A DNA stretch of 64,000 nucleotides. Origin: Epilithonimonas arachidiradicis. GTDB taxonomy: Bacteria; Bacteroidota; Bacteroidia; Flavobacteriales; Weeksellaceae. The position numbers and the translations under genes are program-made. Below are positions 46,920-55,567 of this stretch, piece by piece (position 1 is the stretch's first letter; the number at the start of each line of letters is the position of its first letter). The stretch covers positions 177,600 through 241,599 of the forward strand of contig NZ_RAQH01000005.1 in NCBI RefSeq assembly GCF_003610695.1. Direction: 5' to 3'. Below the pieces are notes generated by a model. It was not told where the DNA came from and made no database searches. It saw nothing but the letters and a program-made list of their open reading frames with translations.

Positions 46920-48470
46920 TTATTTAATATTAAGCTGATGTGCATTGATATTTAATGAACTTCCTTTCGTGTCTGTTGATAAGGTCAGTTCTGAGAGATG
47001 TTCGTTCGGGAAGAAGATTTCGGTCAGTACTTTTTCGCCGTCGTTGAAGAAGATTTCAATGGAGGTCTTATCGATGACCAGTTTCATTTTGGCTTCGGAA
47101 TAGATCTGATTCAAAGGCGCTTTGGTAACCGGCGTGGCGTAATGGTTTCCAAAGCCTGTTTTTCCTGATTTGGAACGATCGACAAACAATTCTTTTGTTT
47201 TATTATCAATTCCAAAAACGACTTCTTCTCCCAAAGAATTTTTCAGAGAAAAGCTATAAGTTCCGGCAGTCATCTTCTTTAAATTTAAATCAAGAACGGC
47301 TTTAGTCAGGTCAATTTCTGATTTATCTATTAATTTATTTTCACTTTTCAGATCGATTTTTTTCCAGATAGATTTTCCTTGATAATTTTTCAGTCCGGCA
47401 ACCGGAATATTTTTAAGGATATAGCCCTCTTTTGTTTTTTTAAGTGAAACTTCCCTCGCCATTGTCGTACTGCTTCTCCACGCTTCCGTAGGAACTTCCT
47501 GTGCATATTCCCAATTGCTCATCCAGCCGATAACCACCCGTTTTCCCTGCGGAACATTATCAAATGAAACACTGGCATAATTGTCTTTTCCCCAATCGAG
47601 CCAGGCTGCTTTTTCTTTCTGAAGCTGTTTTGTGAAAAGTTCATCAATCTTAAATGTTTTTCCGTCAAAATCGCCGACAAAATATTGTCCTGCAGAGCCA
47701 TTATTCGGTCCTCCCGGATTGATATTGACGATCAGAACCCACTTTTCTTCGTTGGAGCCTTCTACTTTTAACGGAAATAGATCAGGGCATTCCCAAACGC
47801 CGCCGTGACCGCCCAGATCTTTTCCAAATTCGGATTGGAACGCCCATTCTTTCAGGTTTTTTGAGGCGTAAAAGTGCGTTCTGTCCTGAGCCGCCAAAAC
47901 CATAATCCATTGCTGTCTTTTGCTGTCCCAAAACACCTTTGGGTCACGAAAATCACGGATTCCCGGGTTTTTAAGAACTGGATTTGAACTATATTTTGTC
48001 CAAGTTTTGCTATTATCCAAAGAGTAAGCAATTCCCTGAGATTCTACATCTATTTTTCCGTCTTTTTCCCGATTGGGATTGTGATACGTGTACACCGCAA
48101 CGACAGGATTATTTTTGGAATCTCCGAAACCTGAAGTATTGTTTTTATCGACCACCGCACTTCCTGAGAAAATATATCCCAAATCATCCGGGTAAAGTGC
48201 AATCGGCTGCTCTTCCCACTTGACAAGGTCTTTGCTTGTGGCGTGTCCCCAATGCATCGGTCCCCATTTGTTTCCATCGGGATAATGCTGGAAGAACAGG
48301 TGATAAACACCGTCTTTGTAATAGAGTCCGTTCGGATCATTCATCCATCCTTTTTTGGGGCTAAAATGGAAATTGGGACGGTAAAGCTGTTCTTCCTTAG
48401 AATCCGACTGAGCGTTGAGATTCGAAAAAAAGATAGAAGCGACAATTAAACTTGATATTATTTTTTTCAT
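46920..48470 (-). CDS. Secreted GH32 fructan hydrolase (levanase/inulinase type)
   Basis: The 516-residue product has a signal peptide (SLIVASIFFSNLNAQ) with no lipidation Cys, so it is probably periplasmic. The propeller has all three acidic residues: nucleophile Asp45 in WMNDPNG, transition-state Asp in FRDPKVFWDS, and acid/base Glu in VWECPDLFPL. A C-terminal beta-sandwich (about 360-516) closes with KLVIDKTSIEIFFNDGEKVL and TEIFFPNEHLSEL. Expected to release fructose from oligosaccharides that pass SusCD. It lies between the sugar transporter gene and susC. Confidence 0.94.
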   Translation of the reverse strand: MKKIISSLIVASIFFSNLNAQSDSKEEQLYRPNFHFSPKKGWMNDPNGLYYKDGVYHLFFQHYPDGNKWGPMHWGHATSKDLVKWEEQPIALYPDDLGYIFSGSAVVDKNNTSGFGDSKNNPVVAVYTYHNPNREKDGKIDVESQGIAYSLDNSKTWTKYSSNPVLKNPGIRDFRDPKVFWDSKRQQWIMVLAAQDRTHFYASKNLKEWAFQSEFGKDLGGHGGVWECPDLFPLKVEGSNEEKWVLIVNINPGGPNNGSAGQYFVGDFDGKTFKIDELFTKQLQKEKAAWLDWGKDNYASVSFDNVPQGKRVVIGWMSNWEYAQEVPTEAWRSSTTMAREVSLKKTKEGYILKNIPVAGLKNYQGKSIWKKIDLKSENKLIDKSEIDLTKAVLDLNLKKMTAGTYSFSLKNSLGEEVVFGIDNKTKELFVDRSKSGKTGFGNHYATPVTKAPLNQIYSEAKMKLVIDKTSIEIFFNDGEKVLTEIFFPNEHLSELTLSTDTKGSSLNINAHQLNIK

Positions 48471-48503
48471 TGAATTATTTTTTCTCGAAGATTTTTGAAG
48501 GGT

Positions 48504-49817
48504 TTATTCTTTTGTAAGTGTTTTGCTTAATTTTTCCAGTGAGACTCCTTTTGTTTCCGGCATCATAAAAATCACAAATAACAGCTGGAATACCATTGCG
48601 ATCGTAAATACCAGAAATACCGTTCCGGCGCCAATCGTAGAAAATAATGTCGGAATAAGGGATGGAATGATAGCTGCCAAAACCCAATGCGTAGAACTCC
48701 CGAATGCCTGTCCTGATGCACGGAGATGGTTCGGAAAAATCTCGGAGATAAAAACCCAGATCACCGTTCCCTGTCCGATGGCGTGAGAAGCGATAAACAG
48801 GAATAAAAACACAGGAATCGCCAAGCCCGACCAATGGAAATAAAAAGCCATAGAAACGAGCCCCAACGAAATGATATAACCGATGGAACCAATGTACATC
48901 AAAGTTCTTCTGCCAACTTTGTCGATAAGATTAACGCCAACCAACGTGAAAACCATATTAACAACTCCAATTCCGATACTGCTGAGAAGTGCGGTTTTCT
49001 CGCCCAATCCAGCCTCACCAAAAATTCTCGGTGCATAATATAAGAATGCATTGATGCCCGACATCTGATTGAAAAATGCGACAAGGAAAGCGAGCATCAG
49101 CGGAAAACGATATTTTTTCATAAAGATATTTTCCTTTGGTGCTTCGGCGTGATCGTCTTCCATCTGAGAAATGAGTAGGTCAGAATCCTGATCCGGGTTT
49201 ACGATTTTAACTACATTTTTGGCTTCATTTATTCTGCCTTTGGAAACGAGCCATCTCGGGCTTTCCGGAATTATAAGTACACATAAGGTGTAGATAGTTG
49301 CCGGAATTGCCTGAACACCAAGCATCCATCTCCAGTCGTTATCTCCGATTCCGCTGAGTAGATAATTGGATAAAAAGGCAACCAAAATCCCCAGCACAAT
49401 ATTGAACTGATACAAGGAAACCAATCTTCCGCGGTCTTTTGCAGGAGCGATTTCGGAAATATAAGCCGGTGCAGCGATAGTAGATGCTCCAACGCCTAAG
49501 CCGCCTATAAATCTGAAGAATGCGAAGATATAAGGATCATTGGAAAGCGCTGTTCCGATTGCTGAAAGTGCGTATAAGACACCTATTGCCAAAAGTGTTT
49601 TTTTACGCCCGAATGTATTGGTCGGGATTCCACCAAAGATGGCGCCGATAACAGTTCCCCACAATGCCATTCCCATTACTACCGCACCGTGGAATGCGTC
49701 TGAACTCTGCCAAAGCGCCTGTAGTTTTTTGTCGGCTCCGGAAATCACCACCACATCAAACCCGAAAAGAAATCCTGCCAAAGCCGCAGTGACAGACCAC
49801 ATCAAAATTTTATTCAT
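48504..49817 (-). CDS. MFS sugar:proton symporter (fructose transporter candidate)
   Basis: The 437-residue product has twelve membrane helices and the sugar-porter signatures: GFLFGFDVVVISGADK (helix 1), GRKKTLLAIG, RFIGGLGVGASTIAAPAYIS EIAP, PESPRWLVSKGR after helix 6, QMSGINAFLYYAPRIF in helix 7, and a closing PETKGVSLEKL. It sits in the inner membrane. As first gene of the fructan operon it is the obvious route for fructose into the cytosol, where the operon's kinase acts. Confidence 0.93.
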   Translation of the reverse strand: MNKILMWSVTAALAGFLFGFDVVVISGADKKLQALWQSSDAFHGAVVMGMALWGTVIGAIFGGIPTNTFGRKKTLLAIGVLYALSAIGTALSNDPYIFAFFRFIGGLGVGASTIAAPAYISEIAPAKDRGRLVSLYQFNIVLGILVAFLSNYLLSGIGDNDWRWMLGVQAIPATIYTLCVLIIPESPRWLVSKGRINEAKNVVKIVNPDQDSDLLISQMEDDHAEAPKENIFMKKYRFPLMLAFLVAFFNQMSGINAFLYYAPRIFGEAGLGEKTALLSSIGIGVVNMVFTLVGVNLIDKVGRRTLMYIGSIGYIISLGLVSMAFYFHWSGLAIPVFLFLFIASHAIGQGTVIWVFISEIFPNHLRASGQAFGSSTHWVLAAIIPSLIPTLFSTIGAGTVFLVFTIAMVFQLLFVIFMMPETKGVSLEKLSKTLTKE

Positions 49818-50265
49818 ATATAGAATTATTAATTTGTTTGTGGCTAATATATCCCGTGACAGGAATGCACAGGTCTAATTATGTAACAAAATATTTCGTC
49901 AAGGTTAATTATTTGTTAACTTATTTTAATTAACTGAAAATTAAGATTTTAAAATTGATGCGATTTCAAAATATGATAATGATGTTTCAAAAATGTAACA
50001 CCATTCTATAAAAATGTTACGTAGATTAGGAGAATTTTTATAAGGATGAACGAATGTTAGTATGAGAAGATTGACCGAAATTTGAGGTCGGGTTTCGGAA
50101 GCGACGGCTCTAGTTTTTATAAGATATATACTTCGAGTAAGCAATACATCATTGTTCACCCGAACAAAGAGGTCTTATTAGTGCTGACAACGATATCTAG
50201 TTCGCACGGATATTGCTACTCTTTATTCGGAAAAGAAAGGAAAAAAAATATATAGGGATTAATTA
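49818..50265. other. Control region between sensor gene and fructan operon
   Basis: About 450 nt separate the hybrid sensor gene stop from the operon's first start codon; both run on the minus strand, so this holds the operon promoter. A TAnnTTTG box with correct spacing was not found. An inverted repeat lies at 49904-49934, and GTAAC/GTTAC pairs occur near 49997-50020. Confidence 0.45.
49904..49934. promoter_or_regulatory. Inverted repeat upstream of the fructan operon
   Basis: GTTAATTAT (49904-49912) and TTAATTAAC (49926-49934) are reverse complements in 8 of 9 positions, with a GTTAAC palindrome inside the spacer. It lies about 90-115 nt before the transporter ATG, a fitting place for an activator site. 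In AT-rich DNA chance is possible. Confidence 0.35.
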
Positions 50266-53031
50266 TTATTCCTCACCACTACTCCTCCTAAACACGTTTG
50301 GAGAAACCCCAAACTTATTTTTGAATACTGTGGAGAAATAATTCGGGGAAGAGAAGCCGGTTTTATAAGCAATTTCGGAAATCGTCAGTCCTGGATTTTG
50401 CAGCATTGATTTTGCCTGTTCCAGACGGATATTATTGATGTAGTCGCTTACATTCACGTCAAACATTGCCTTTATTTTTCTGTAAAGCTGGATTCTTGAA
50501 ATATTCAGTAAATCTGCAAGATTTTCCACTGAAAAATCGGGATTGTCAATATTGGTGTTGATGATCTGATTCAATTTGTTCACGAACGTCTGCTCCATAC
50601 TTCCGAAGGATTTGCTGTCCACAATTCTTCCGATGTTGTTGGTGTAATAATAACGTAGCTTTTCGCGGTTGTAAAGCAATGAACGCAACGACTGTGTCAG
50701 AATCGGATAGCTGAATGGCTTCGTAAGGTAAAGATCAACCCCGGATTTCAGTCCCTGAAGATAAGATTCCTTATTATCCAAAGCTGTGAGAAGAATGACC
50801 GGAATATGAGATGTTCTAAGGTCATTTTTAAGAATTTCGCAAATTTCAAATCCGTTTTTTTCAGGAAGATTCACATCGCACACAATGATGTCGGGAATTT
50901 CGCTTAGCGCCTTATCAATTGCATCCGTACCGTCGGAAACCATTACATCAAATTCCGTCTGAAGCTTATTGCTGAGGAAAAACGACAAATCCGAATTATC
51001 CTCCACCAAAAGCAAAGAATACCGATCACCAGAATTTTCCTGATTTTGCATAAAACTTCCTTCTTCCACCACGCCAAAAACACTATCTTTTGCCAGCGTT
51101 TCCGCATCCATAACACTCGGTTCTTTTATCATCTGATCTTCATTGAAATGCTTGTTTCCTTTGTAAAGACTGATGATAAATTCCGTTCCCTGAAAAGAAC
51201 TCACCTCGATTTTCCCGAGATGAAGCTCCACAAACTGACGGCTGAGATGAAGCCCGATTCCTGAACTGTTTTTCCGGTTGTTGGAACCTTTAAAATAGGG
51301 TTCGAAAACGTTGCTGATCTCTTTTTCCGGGATTCCTATACCATTGTCTTTGAAGCTGATAACCGCCTGATTTCCTTTTTCCTGAATTGTAATTTCAATT
51401 TTTCCATTGTCCGGCGTGAACTTAAAAGCATTTGACAAAAGGTTAAAATATACTTTATCCATCAGGTTTCTGTCAATATACAGTTCCAGATTTTTGTTTG
51501 CGGAATGAATTTCAAACTTAATATTCCTTTTTTTGGCTTCATTTTCAAAATCCCTGAAAATGCCATAAGTGAAATCGTAGATATTGGTTTTGGAAACCCT
51601 TAGATTGAAGGTTTTATTTTCTATTTTCCTGAAATCCAAAAGATTATCTACCAACCTTAGCAAACGGTTTGAATTTTTATTAATCAGTTCCAGCTCATAA
51701 GACGGCTTTGCACCCTTACTTTTAAAAGTATTTTTCAATGATTCCAAAGAACTTAAAATGAGGGTTATCGGTGTTTTGAATTCGTGGGACAAACCCGTGA
51801 AAAAGTTTACTCTTGCTTCATTACTTTCCTTGAGTTCATTGGCAATGGTTTCAATCTGATTCCGCTGAATCGTCACACGTTCGTTGGTGAGGGTAAGCTG
51901 TTTATTTTTAATTTTAATGGTATAAATCAGGTAAATAGCATAGGCAATCAGGCAAAACATCATAATTAGAAGGACAACTGACCACCGGAACAATTCTCTT
52001 TGGGAAGAATAGAGTTCGGTCTGCTTTTTCACGGCATTCACCTGATTTTCAATTACTCCCTGCTGTTCGATGATTTTATCGAACTGGTTACGCATAATTT
52101 CAGCATTCAGCCTGTCGATAATGGTTGTACTGAGCTTGATTCGTTTCAGTGGAATTTGTCCGTTGTAGATTTTAATAGCAGTTTCAATGGCTTCCGTTCC
52201 GCCGGTAGGATAAAGCAAAGTGGCATTCAATTTACCATCCAGAACCATCTGGATTCCACCATCTTTGGTATTCAGACCATCCACACCGATGAATTTAATT
52301 TGATTTTCCACACCGGCGTTTCTCGCTATTTGCCATGCTTGCGTTGCGAGTTGGTCATTGAAAGCAAAAACATAAAGAGCCTGATTTCCCAATGAATCCA
52401 GAGTTTTTCTGAATGCTTCAGCGGGAAGACCTTTGAAGGTTTTTATCAGTTCTGTATTGGAATTATTTTTAATAGTTTGCCGGAATCCCACACTCCTTTC
52501 TGTTGTGGGTGAAGAATTATCATCGCCTTTTATTTCAATGACTTTTTTTAAATTTTTAGAATCCGAAATAATATACTGCGCTGCCTCTTTGCCAATCTCT
52601 ATATTATCAGCACCGATATAAGTGGCATATTTATCAGAATTGATTTTTCTATCCACCAAAATCACGGGAATCTTTTTTGCAAAGGCTTTTTCCACCACAG
52701 GAACCAGCGAATTCGGATCAATAGGTGAAATAATGATGATATCCGCTTCATTATCTATCATCTTCTGAATATCACCGATCTGTTTCTGAACCGAACCTTC
52801 TGCTTTGCTAATGCTTAGCTGAACCACAGAATGCAAAGACGCCTGAATCTCCATGGAATGATTCATGGCCTGTCTCCAGGGATGATTTCCCAAACCTTGC
52901 GAGAAGCCGATATTTATTTTATCCGACTTTGTTGAAGCATCCTTGCAACCATGCAAAATCATCAGCAACAAAAATAAAACGGTACTAACCTTGGGAAAAC
53001 CAAACGTTCTAAAAGCTTTTTTTGTGGACAT
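50266..53031 (-). CDS. Hybrid two-component sensor/regulator with sugar-binding periplasmic domain
   Basis: This 921-residue product is a one-protein signal path. The N-terminal signal ends at MILHGC (possible lipidation, or an uncleaved anchor). Residues about 38-310 are a periplasmic-binding-protein type 1 domain (INIGFSQGLGNHPWRQAMNH, ADIIIISPIDPNSLVPVVEK, GADNIEIGKEAAQYI), as in fructose sensor BT1754. A membrane helix lies near 350 (WSVVLLIMMFCLIAYAIYLI). Next are the kinase with phospho-His at about 416 (SHEFKTPITLIL), an ATPase domain (DNGIGIPEKEI, SSGIGLHLSRQF), a receiver with Asp near 718 (IIVCDVNLPEKNGF), and an AraC output domain (about 822-921). It should activate the fructan operon when fructose binds. 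Confidence 0.94.
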   Translation of the reverse strand: MSTKKAFRTFGFPKVSTVLFLLLMILHGCKDASTKSDKINIGFSQGLGNHPWRQAMNHSMEIQASLHSVVQLSISKAEGSVQKQIGDIQKMIDNEADIIIISPIDPNSLVPVVEKAFAKKIPVILVDRKINSDKYATYIGADNIEIGKEAAQYIISDSKNLKKVIEIKGDDNSSPTTERSVGFRQTIKNNSNTELIKTFKGLPAEAFRKTLDSLGNQALYVFAFNDQLATQAWQIARNAGVENQIKFIGVDGLNTKDGGIQMVLDGKLNATLLYPTGGTEAIETAIKIYNGQIPLKRIKLSTTIIDRLNAEIMRNQFDKIIEQQGVIENQVNAVKKQTELYSSQRELFRWSVVLLIMMFCLIAYAIYLIYTIKIKNKQLTLTNERVTIQRNQIETIANELKESNEARVNFFTGLSHEFKTPITLILSSLESLKNTFKSKGAKPSYELELINKNSNRLLRLVDNLLDFRKIENKTFNLRVSKTNIYDFTYGIFRDFENEAKKRNIKFEIHSANKNLELYIDRNLMDKVYFNLLSNAFKFTPDNGKIEITIQEKGNQAVISFKDNGIGIPEKEISNVFEPYFKGSNNRKNSSGIGLHLSRQFVELHLGKIEVSSFQGTEFIISLYKGNKHFNEDQMIKEPSVMDAETLAKDSVFGVVEEGSFMQNQENSGDRYSLLLVEDNSDLSFFLSNKLQTEFDVMVSDGTDAIDKALSEIPDIIVCDVNLPEKNGFEICEILKNDLRTSHIPVILLTALDNKESYLQGLKSGVDLYLTKPFSYPILTQSLRSLLYNREKLRYYYTNNIGRIVDSKSFGSMEQTFVNKLNQIINTNIDNPDFSVENLADLLNISRIQLYRKIKAMFDVNVSDYINNIRLEQAKSMLQNPGLTISEIAYKTGFSSPNYFSTVFKNKFGVSPNVFRRSSGEE

Positions 53032-53096
53032 ATGAACACAATATTAATAAAGATGTTTTACACCTACAATTTTTGGTGAGAGTATTTTATATATGA

Positions 53097-53303
53097 ACGC
53101 ATAAAAATCCGCCCAAGACATTCAATAAAGGCCAAATCTATGGCGGATTGATTTTCGGGTTTGGCTGGGCGATTACAGGCGCTTGTCCGGGACCTCCTTT
53201 CGCGCAGATCGGAACCGGAGCTTCGGCGGTTATCATTACTTTGGCAAGTGCCATTTTCGGAACTTGGGTGTATGGTTATTTCAGAGGAAAATTGCCTCAT
53301 TAA
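53097..53303 (+). pseudogene. YeeE/YedE (DUF6691)-type transporter, C-terminal remnant
   Basis: The plus strand reads NKGQIYGGLIFGFGWAITGA, CPGPPFAQIGTGASAVIITL, then ASAIFGTWVYGYFRGKLPH and TAA. This is the last third of a YeeE-type membrane protein with the conserved GxxFGxGWAxTGACPGP signature including the functional Cys. A TGA at 53094 precedes it and there is no start codon or first membrane half. Intact relatives are about 135 residues and occur in pairs in sulphur-compound import. Here only the tail remains, followed by a good terminator. Confidence 0.8.
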
Positions 53304-53317
53304 AATCTTAAATCGAC

Positions 53318-53358
53318 AAAGACTGTAATTTAAAACTACAGTCTTTATTTTTTTTTTT
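53318..53358 (+). terminator. Terminator behind the YeeE remnant
   Basis: AAAGACTGTA (53318-53327) and TACAGTCTTT (53337-53346) pair perfectly, followed by a long T-run. It also lies 12 nt past the end of the minus-strand VIT gene. Confidence 0.88.
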
Positions 53359-53369
53359 AATAATAATCT

Positions 53370-54065
53370 TTATGCCACAGAAACTCCGAAAAGATGTCCA
53401 ATCAAAGCGGTGACACCCATTGCTACCGTTCCCCAGAAACAAATTCTCAGAACGGCAATTCCTATTTTTGAACCACCGGTTCTTGCTGAAATCGCTCCTA
53501 AGATCATTAAAAACATAATGGAAAATCCATACTGGAAATAGACCATTTGTTTAAGCGGTGCCAAAAGTGAAACCACAAACGGAAGTAATGCTCCTAAACC
53601 AAACGAAGCAAATGAGGCCATTGCCGCCTGCAAAGGTTTTGCCTGTGTGATTTCATTAATGCCCAATTCATCGTGAGCGTGAGCTGCCAAAGCATCGTGA
53701 TTTGTAAGTTCGGTCGCAACTTGTAGAGCAGTTTCCTTGCTTACGCCTCTCCTTTCATAGATTTTTGCCAGTTCTCTCAATTCAATTTCCGGCATATCTT
53801 CCAATTCTCTTTTTTCTCTCAACAAATCAGCCTTTTCCGTATCTTCCTGCGAACTTACCGACACATATTCTCCTGCTGCCATAGACATCGCTCCGGCAAT
53901 CATCCCGGCTAAAGCAGCAAGAATTATCGTATTTCTATCCGGAGAAGCGGCTGCAACTCCAATTACGATACTTGTGGTGGACAACAAACCGTCATTCGCA
54001 CCTAAAACCGCTGCACGAAGCCATCCTACTCTATTAACATAATGTTTTTCTAATTGATGATGCAT
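53370..54065 (-). CDS. VIT1/CCC1-family Fe2+/Mn2+ transporter
   Basis: The start at 54065 (ATG before HHQLEKHYVNRVGWL) is chosen; the frame upstream is low-complexity lysine/phenylalanine. The 231-residue product has five membrane helices. GANDGLLSTTSIVIGVAAA in helix 1, AGAMSMAAGEYVSVSSQEDT in helix 2, and the cytosolic metal-binding helix region with EREL/IYERRGVSKETA and HDELGI are family marks. Eukaryotic relatives load iron or manganese into vacuoles; bacterial ones export or sequester these ions. A terminator-like hairpin lies 12 nt upstream of the start. Confidence 0.9.
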   Translation of the reverse strand: MHHQLEKHYVNRVGWLRAAVLGANDGLLSTTSIVIGVAAASPDRNTIILAALAGMIAGAMSMAAGEYVSVSSQEDTEKADLLREKRELEDMPEIELRELAKIYERRGVSKETALQVATELTNHDALAAHAHDELGINEITQAKPLQAAMASFASFGLGALLPFVVSLLAPLKQMVYFQYGFSIMFLMILGAISARTGGSKIGIAVLRICFWGTVAMGVTALIGHLFGVSVA

Positions 54066-54076
54066 ACGTTTTTGTT

Positions 54077-54117
54077 TAAAAAAAAATTGACTTGTCAAAT
54101 AACATTCAACAAGTCAA
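54077..54117 (-). terminator. Terminator after the DUF3570 gene
   Basis: TTGACTTGT and ACAAGTCAA form a 9-bp stem; on the minus strand it is followed by a run of nine T. It ends 12 nt before the VIT start codon, separating the two transcription units or attenuating read-through. Confidence 0.85.
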
Positions 54118-54128
54118 GTATTACAATT

Positions 54129-55298
54129 TTATTTGAATCTTAAATTTAACGAAATAATATCAGAAGTCATCCCGACAGATTTCGTGTAATGTCCGTACCT
54201 GATTTCAAGCATATTCAATCTTTCTACGCCGAACAGCCCATTTTTAGGATTAAATCTGATTCCTGCACCGTAAAAATTACTGTTGAATTTAGACAAATCA
54301 TAATTGCTCGTATAATAATCGTCGAAAGCCGTATGTTGTTGGTAAGGTGAAAAATATTTCGCTGCAGTTTGCGAATAATACCTGTAAAAAGGTGTCACAG
54401 AAACAAAAGGCGAAATTTTAACAGGCGTTTCCAAACTGATGGTATTCGATTTCAAACCCCAATCGTCGGTATAATATCTATAATACGCTCTCAAAATCAC
54501 TTTATCTCCAAGAAAATAATTCGCTCTCACACCAACCGGAAGTTTAAACCTTTTATCCGGCAATGTTTCCTGGTGAACAGAATTATCATTAAAATAAACC
54601 CTGTGAAAAGGCAAACTCAAATAACCCGTCTGCTGAACGGCATCGGTAAGAAATTCCATCTGGAAATTCTGATTAATAATCTGTGAATACGCCAAAGACA
54701 GAGCGTAGGTATTTCTTCCGCTTGTTCCTTCATTTTGGGCAGTTCTGAGCTCGATGGGAGCAATCAACTTCACTTGGTCAAAATAGGCTTGGAATTTTGC
54801 GGTAAATTCTCCCATTTTGTTGGGTGTTTTTTTCGCAAAACCAATATTGGCACTATAAGACTGATAATCAAATTCTGTAGAAGCCGAAACTCCCGCCAAA
54901 ATTGTTGTTCCTTTGCTTTCGTTTTCACGGCTCCAGCTTAGTGCAGGATAGATTCTCGTATCTGCGTGGGAAGCTGATGAATTGGCTTTCAAATCTATCA
55001 TATCCGAAGAAGCCGAAGTATAATGGTCTATCCCGACACTGAAACCAAACTTATTTTTCCTGTCTTTTTTATCATATTTTACAAGGGTAACATCGATAGC
55101 ATTCGAGATATCATTAAGCTTTTCAGAACCCGTTCCTCCCGTTACCGCAGAATTATTTCCGTCTTGCTTATAATAACTTGAAACCAGATTGGCTTCATCC
55201 AGCGTTAGTTTTTTCGGTTGTGTATTGCCTGTATTTTCCTGTGCTTTTACATTGAAAATTCCTAAAAGAGCAATAACACTTACTATAATTTTTTTCAT
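54129..55298 (-). CDS. DUF3570 outer-membrane beta-barrel protein
   Basis: The 389-residue product has a signal peptide (IIVSVIALLGIFNVKAQ). The rest is an alternating beta pattern with many aromatic residues at strand ends (FGFSVGIDHYTSASSDMIDL, ALSWSRENESKGTTILAGVS, LRAYYRYYTDDWGLKSNTI, SVTPFYRYYSQTAAKYF) and a final strand ISLNLRFK ending in Arg-Phe-Lys, close to the C-terminal Phe signature of outer-membrane barrels. Residues LNDISNAIDVTLVKYDKKD after a Gly-rich loop are the family start. Function unproved. It is last in the thioredoxin-ApbE-DUF4266-DUF3570 operon. Confidence 0.88.
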   Translation of the reverse strand: MKKIIVSVIALLGIFNVKAQENTGNTQPKKLTLDEANLVSSYYKQDGNNSAVTGGTGSEKLNDISNAIDVTLVKYDKKDRKNKFGFSVGIDHYTSASSDMIDLKANSSASHADTRIYPALSWSRENESKGTTILAGVSASTEFDYQSYSANIGFAKKTPNKMGEFTAKFQAYFDQVKLIAPIELRTAQNEGTSGRNTYALSLAYSQIINQNFQMEFLTDAVQQTGYLSLPFHRVYFNDNSVHQETLPDKRFKLPVGVRANYFLGDKVILRAYYRYYTDDWGLKSNTISLETPVKISPFVSVTPFYRYYSQTAAKYFSPYQQHTAFDDYYTSNYDLSKFNSNFYGAGIRFNPKNGLFGVERLNMLEIRYGHYTKSVGMTSDIISLNLRFK

Positions 55299-55333
55299 TT
55301 TTTAAATCACAATTAAATTTTACTGCTACTATT

Positions 55334-55567
55334 TTAGTTGCAGCCGCAACCACCGCCTACTTTTCCGGCATTGGCTCCTGAAGAGCCTTCTCTGTACGAC
55401 TGAAAACTGAGTTCTGTTTTTTCTACTGTTCTGTTTCCTAGAGCCATTTCGGCGTCGTTCAATTTATTTTTTTCGTATTCTTTTATGGTGGTGCAAGATT
55501 GCACTGAAGCAACGATTGCCAAAAAACACACCGCCATTTTTATTTTAGTTTTACTATTTCTTTTCAT
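55334..55567 (-). CDS. DUF4266 small lipoprotein with Cys-rich tail
   Basis: In this 77-residue product a lipoprotein signal ends at SVQSC (Cys25). The body has YEKNKLNDAEMALGNRTVEK followed by a short Ser/Gly segment EGSSGANAGKVGGG and the terminal CGCN. The start codon overlaps the stop of apbE by four bases (ATGA), so the two are translationally coupled. The tail with two cysteines spaced by one Gly, after a Gly-rich stretch, looks like an exposed metal or thiol site. The Ser in EGSSGA could be considered as an ApbE target, but it does not match the usual DGxT/S flavinylation motif well. Confidence 0.85.
   Translation of the reverse strand: MKRNSKTKIKMAVCFLAIVASVQSCTTIKEYEKNKLNDAEMALGNRTVEKTELSFQSYREGSSGANAGKVGGGCGCN

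Noticed and set aside
53064..53300. Minus-strand frame of 78 codons before the VIT gene
   Set aside because: The plus strand there encodes the recognisable YeeE-type tail; the minus frame is its shadow.
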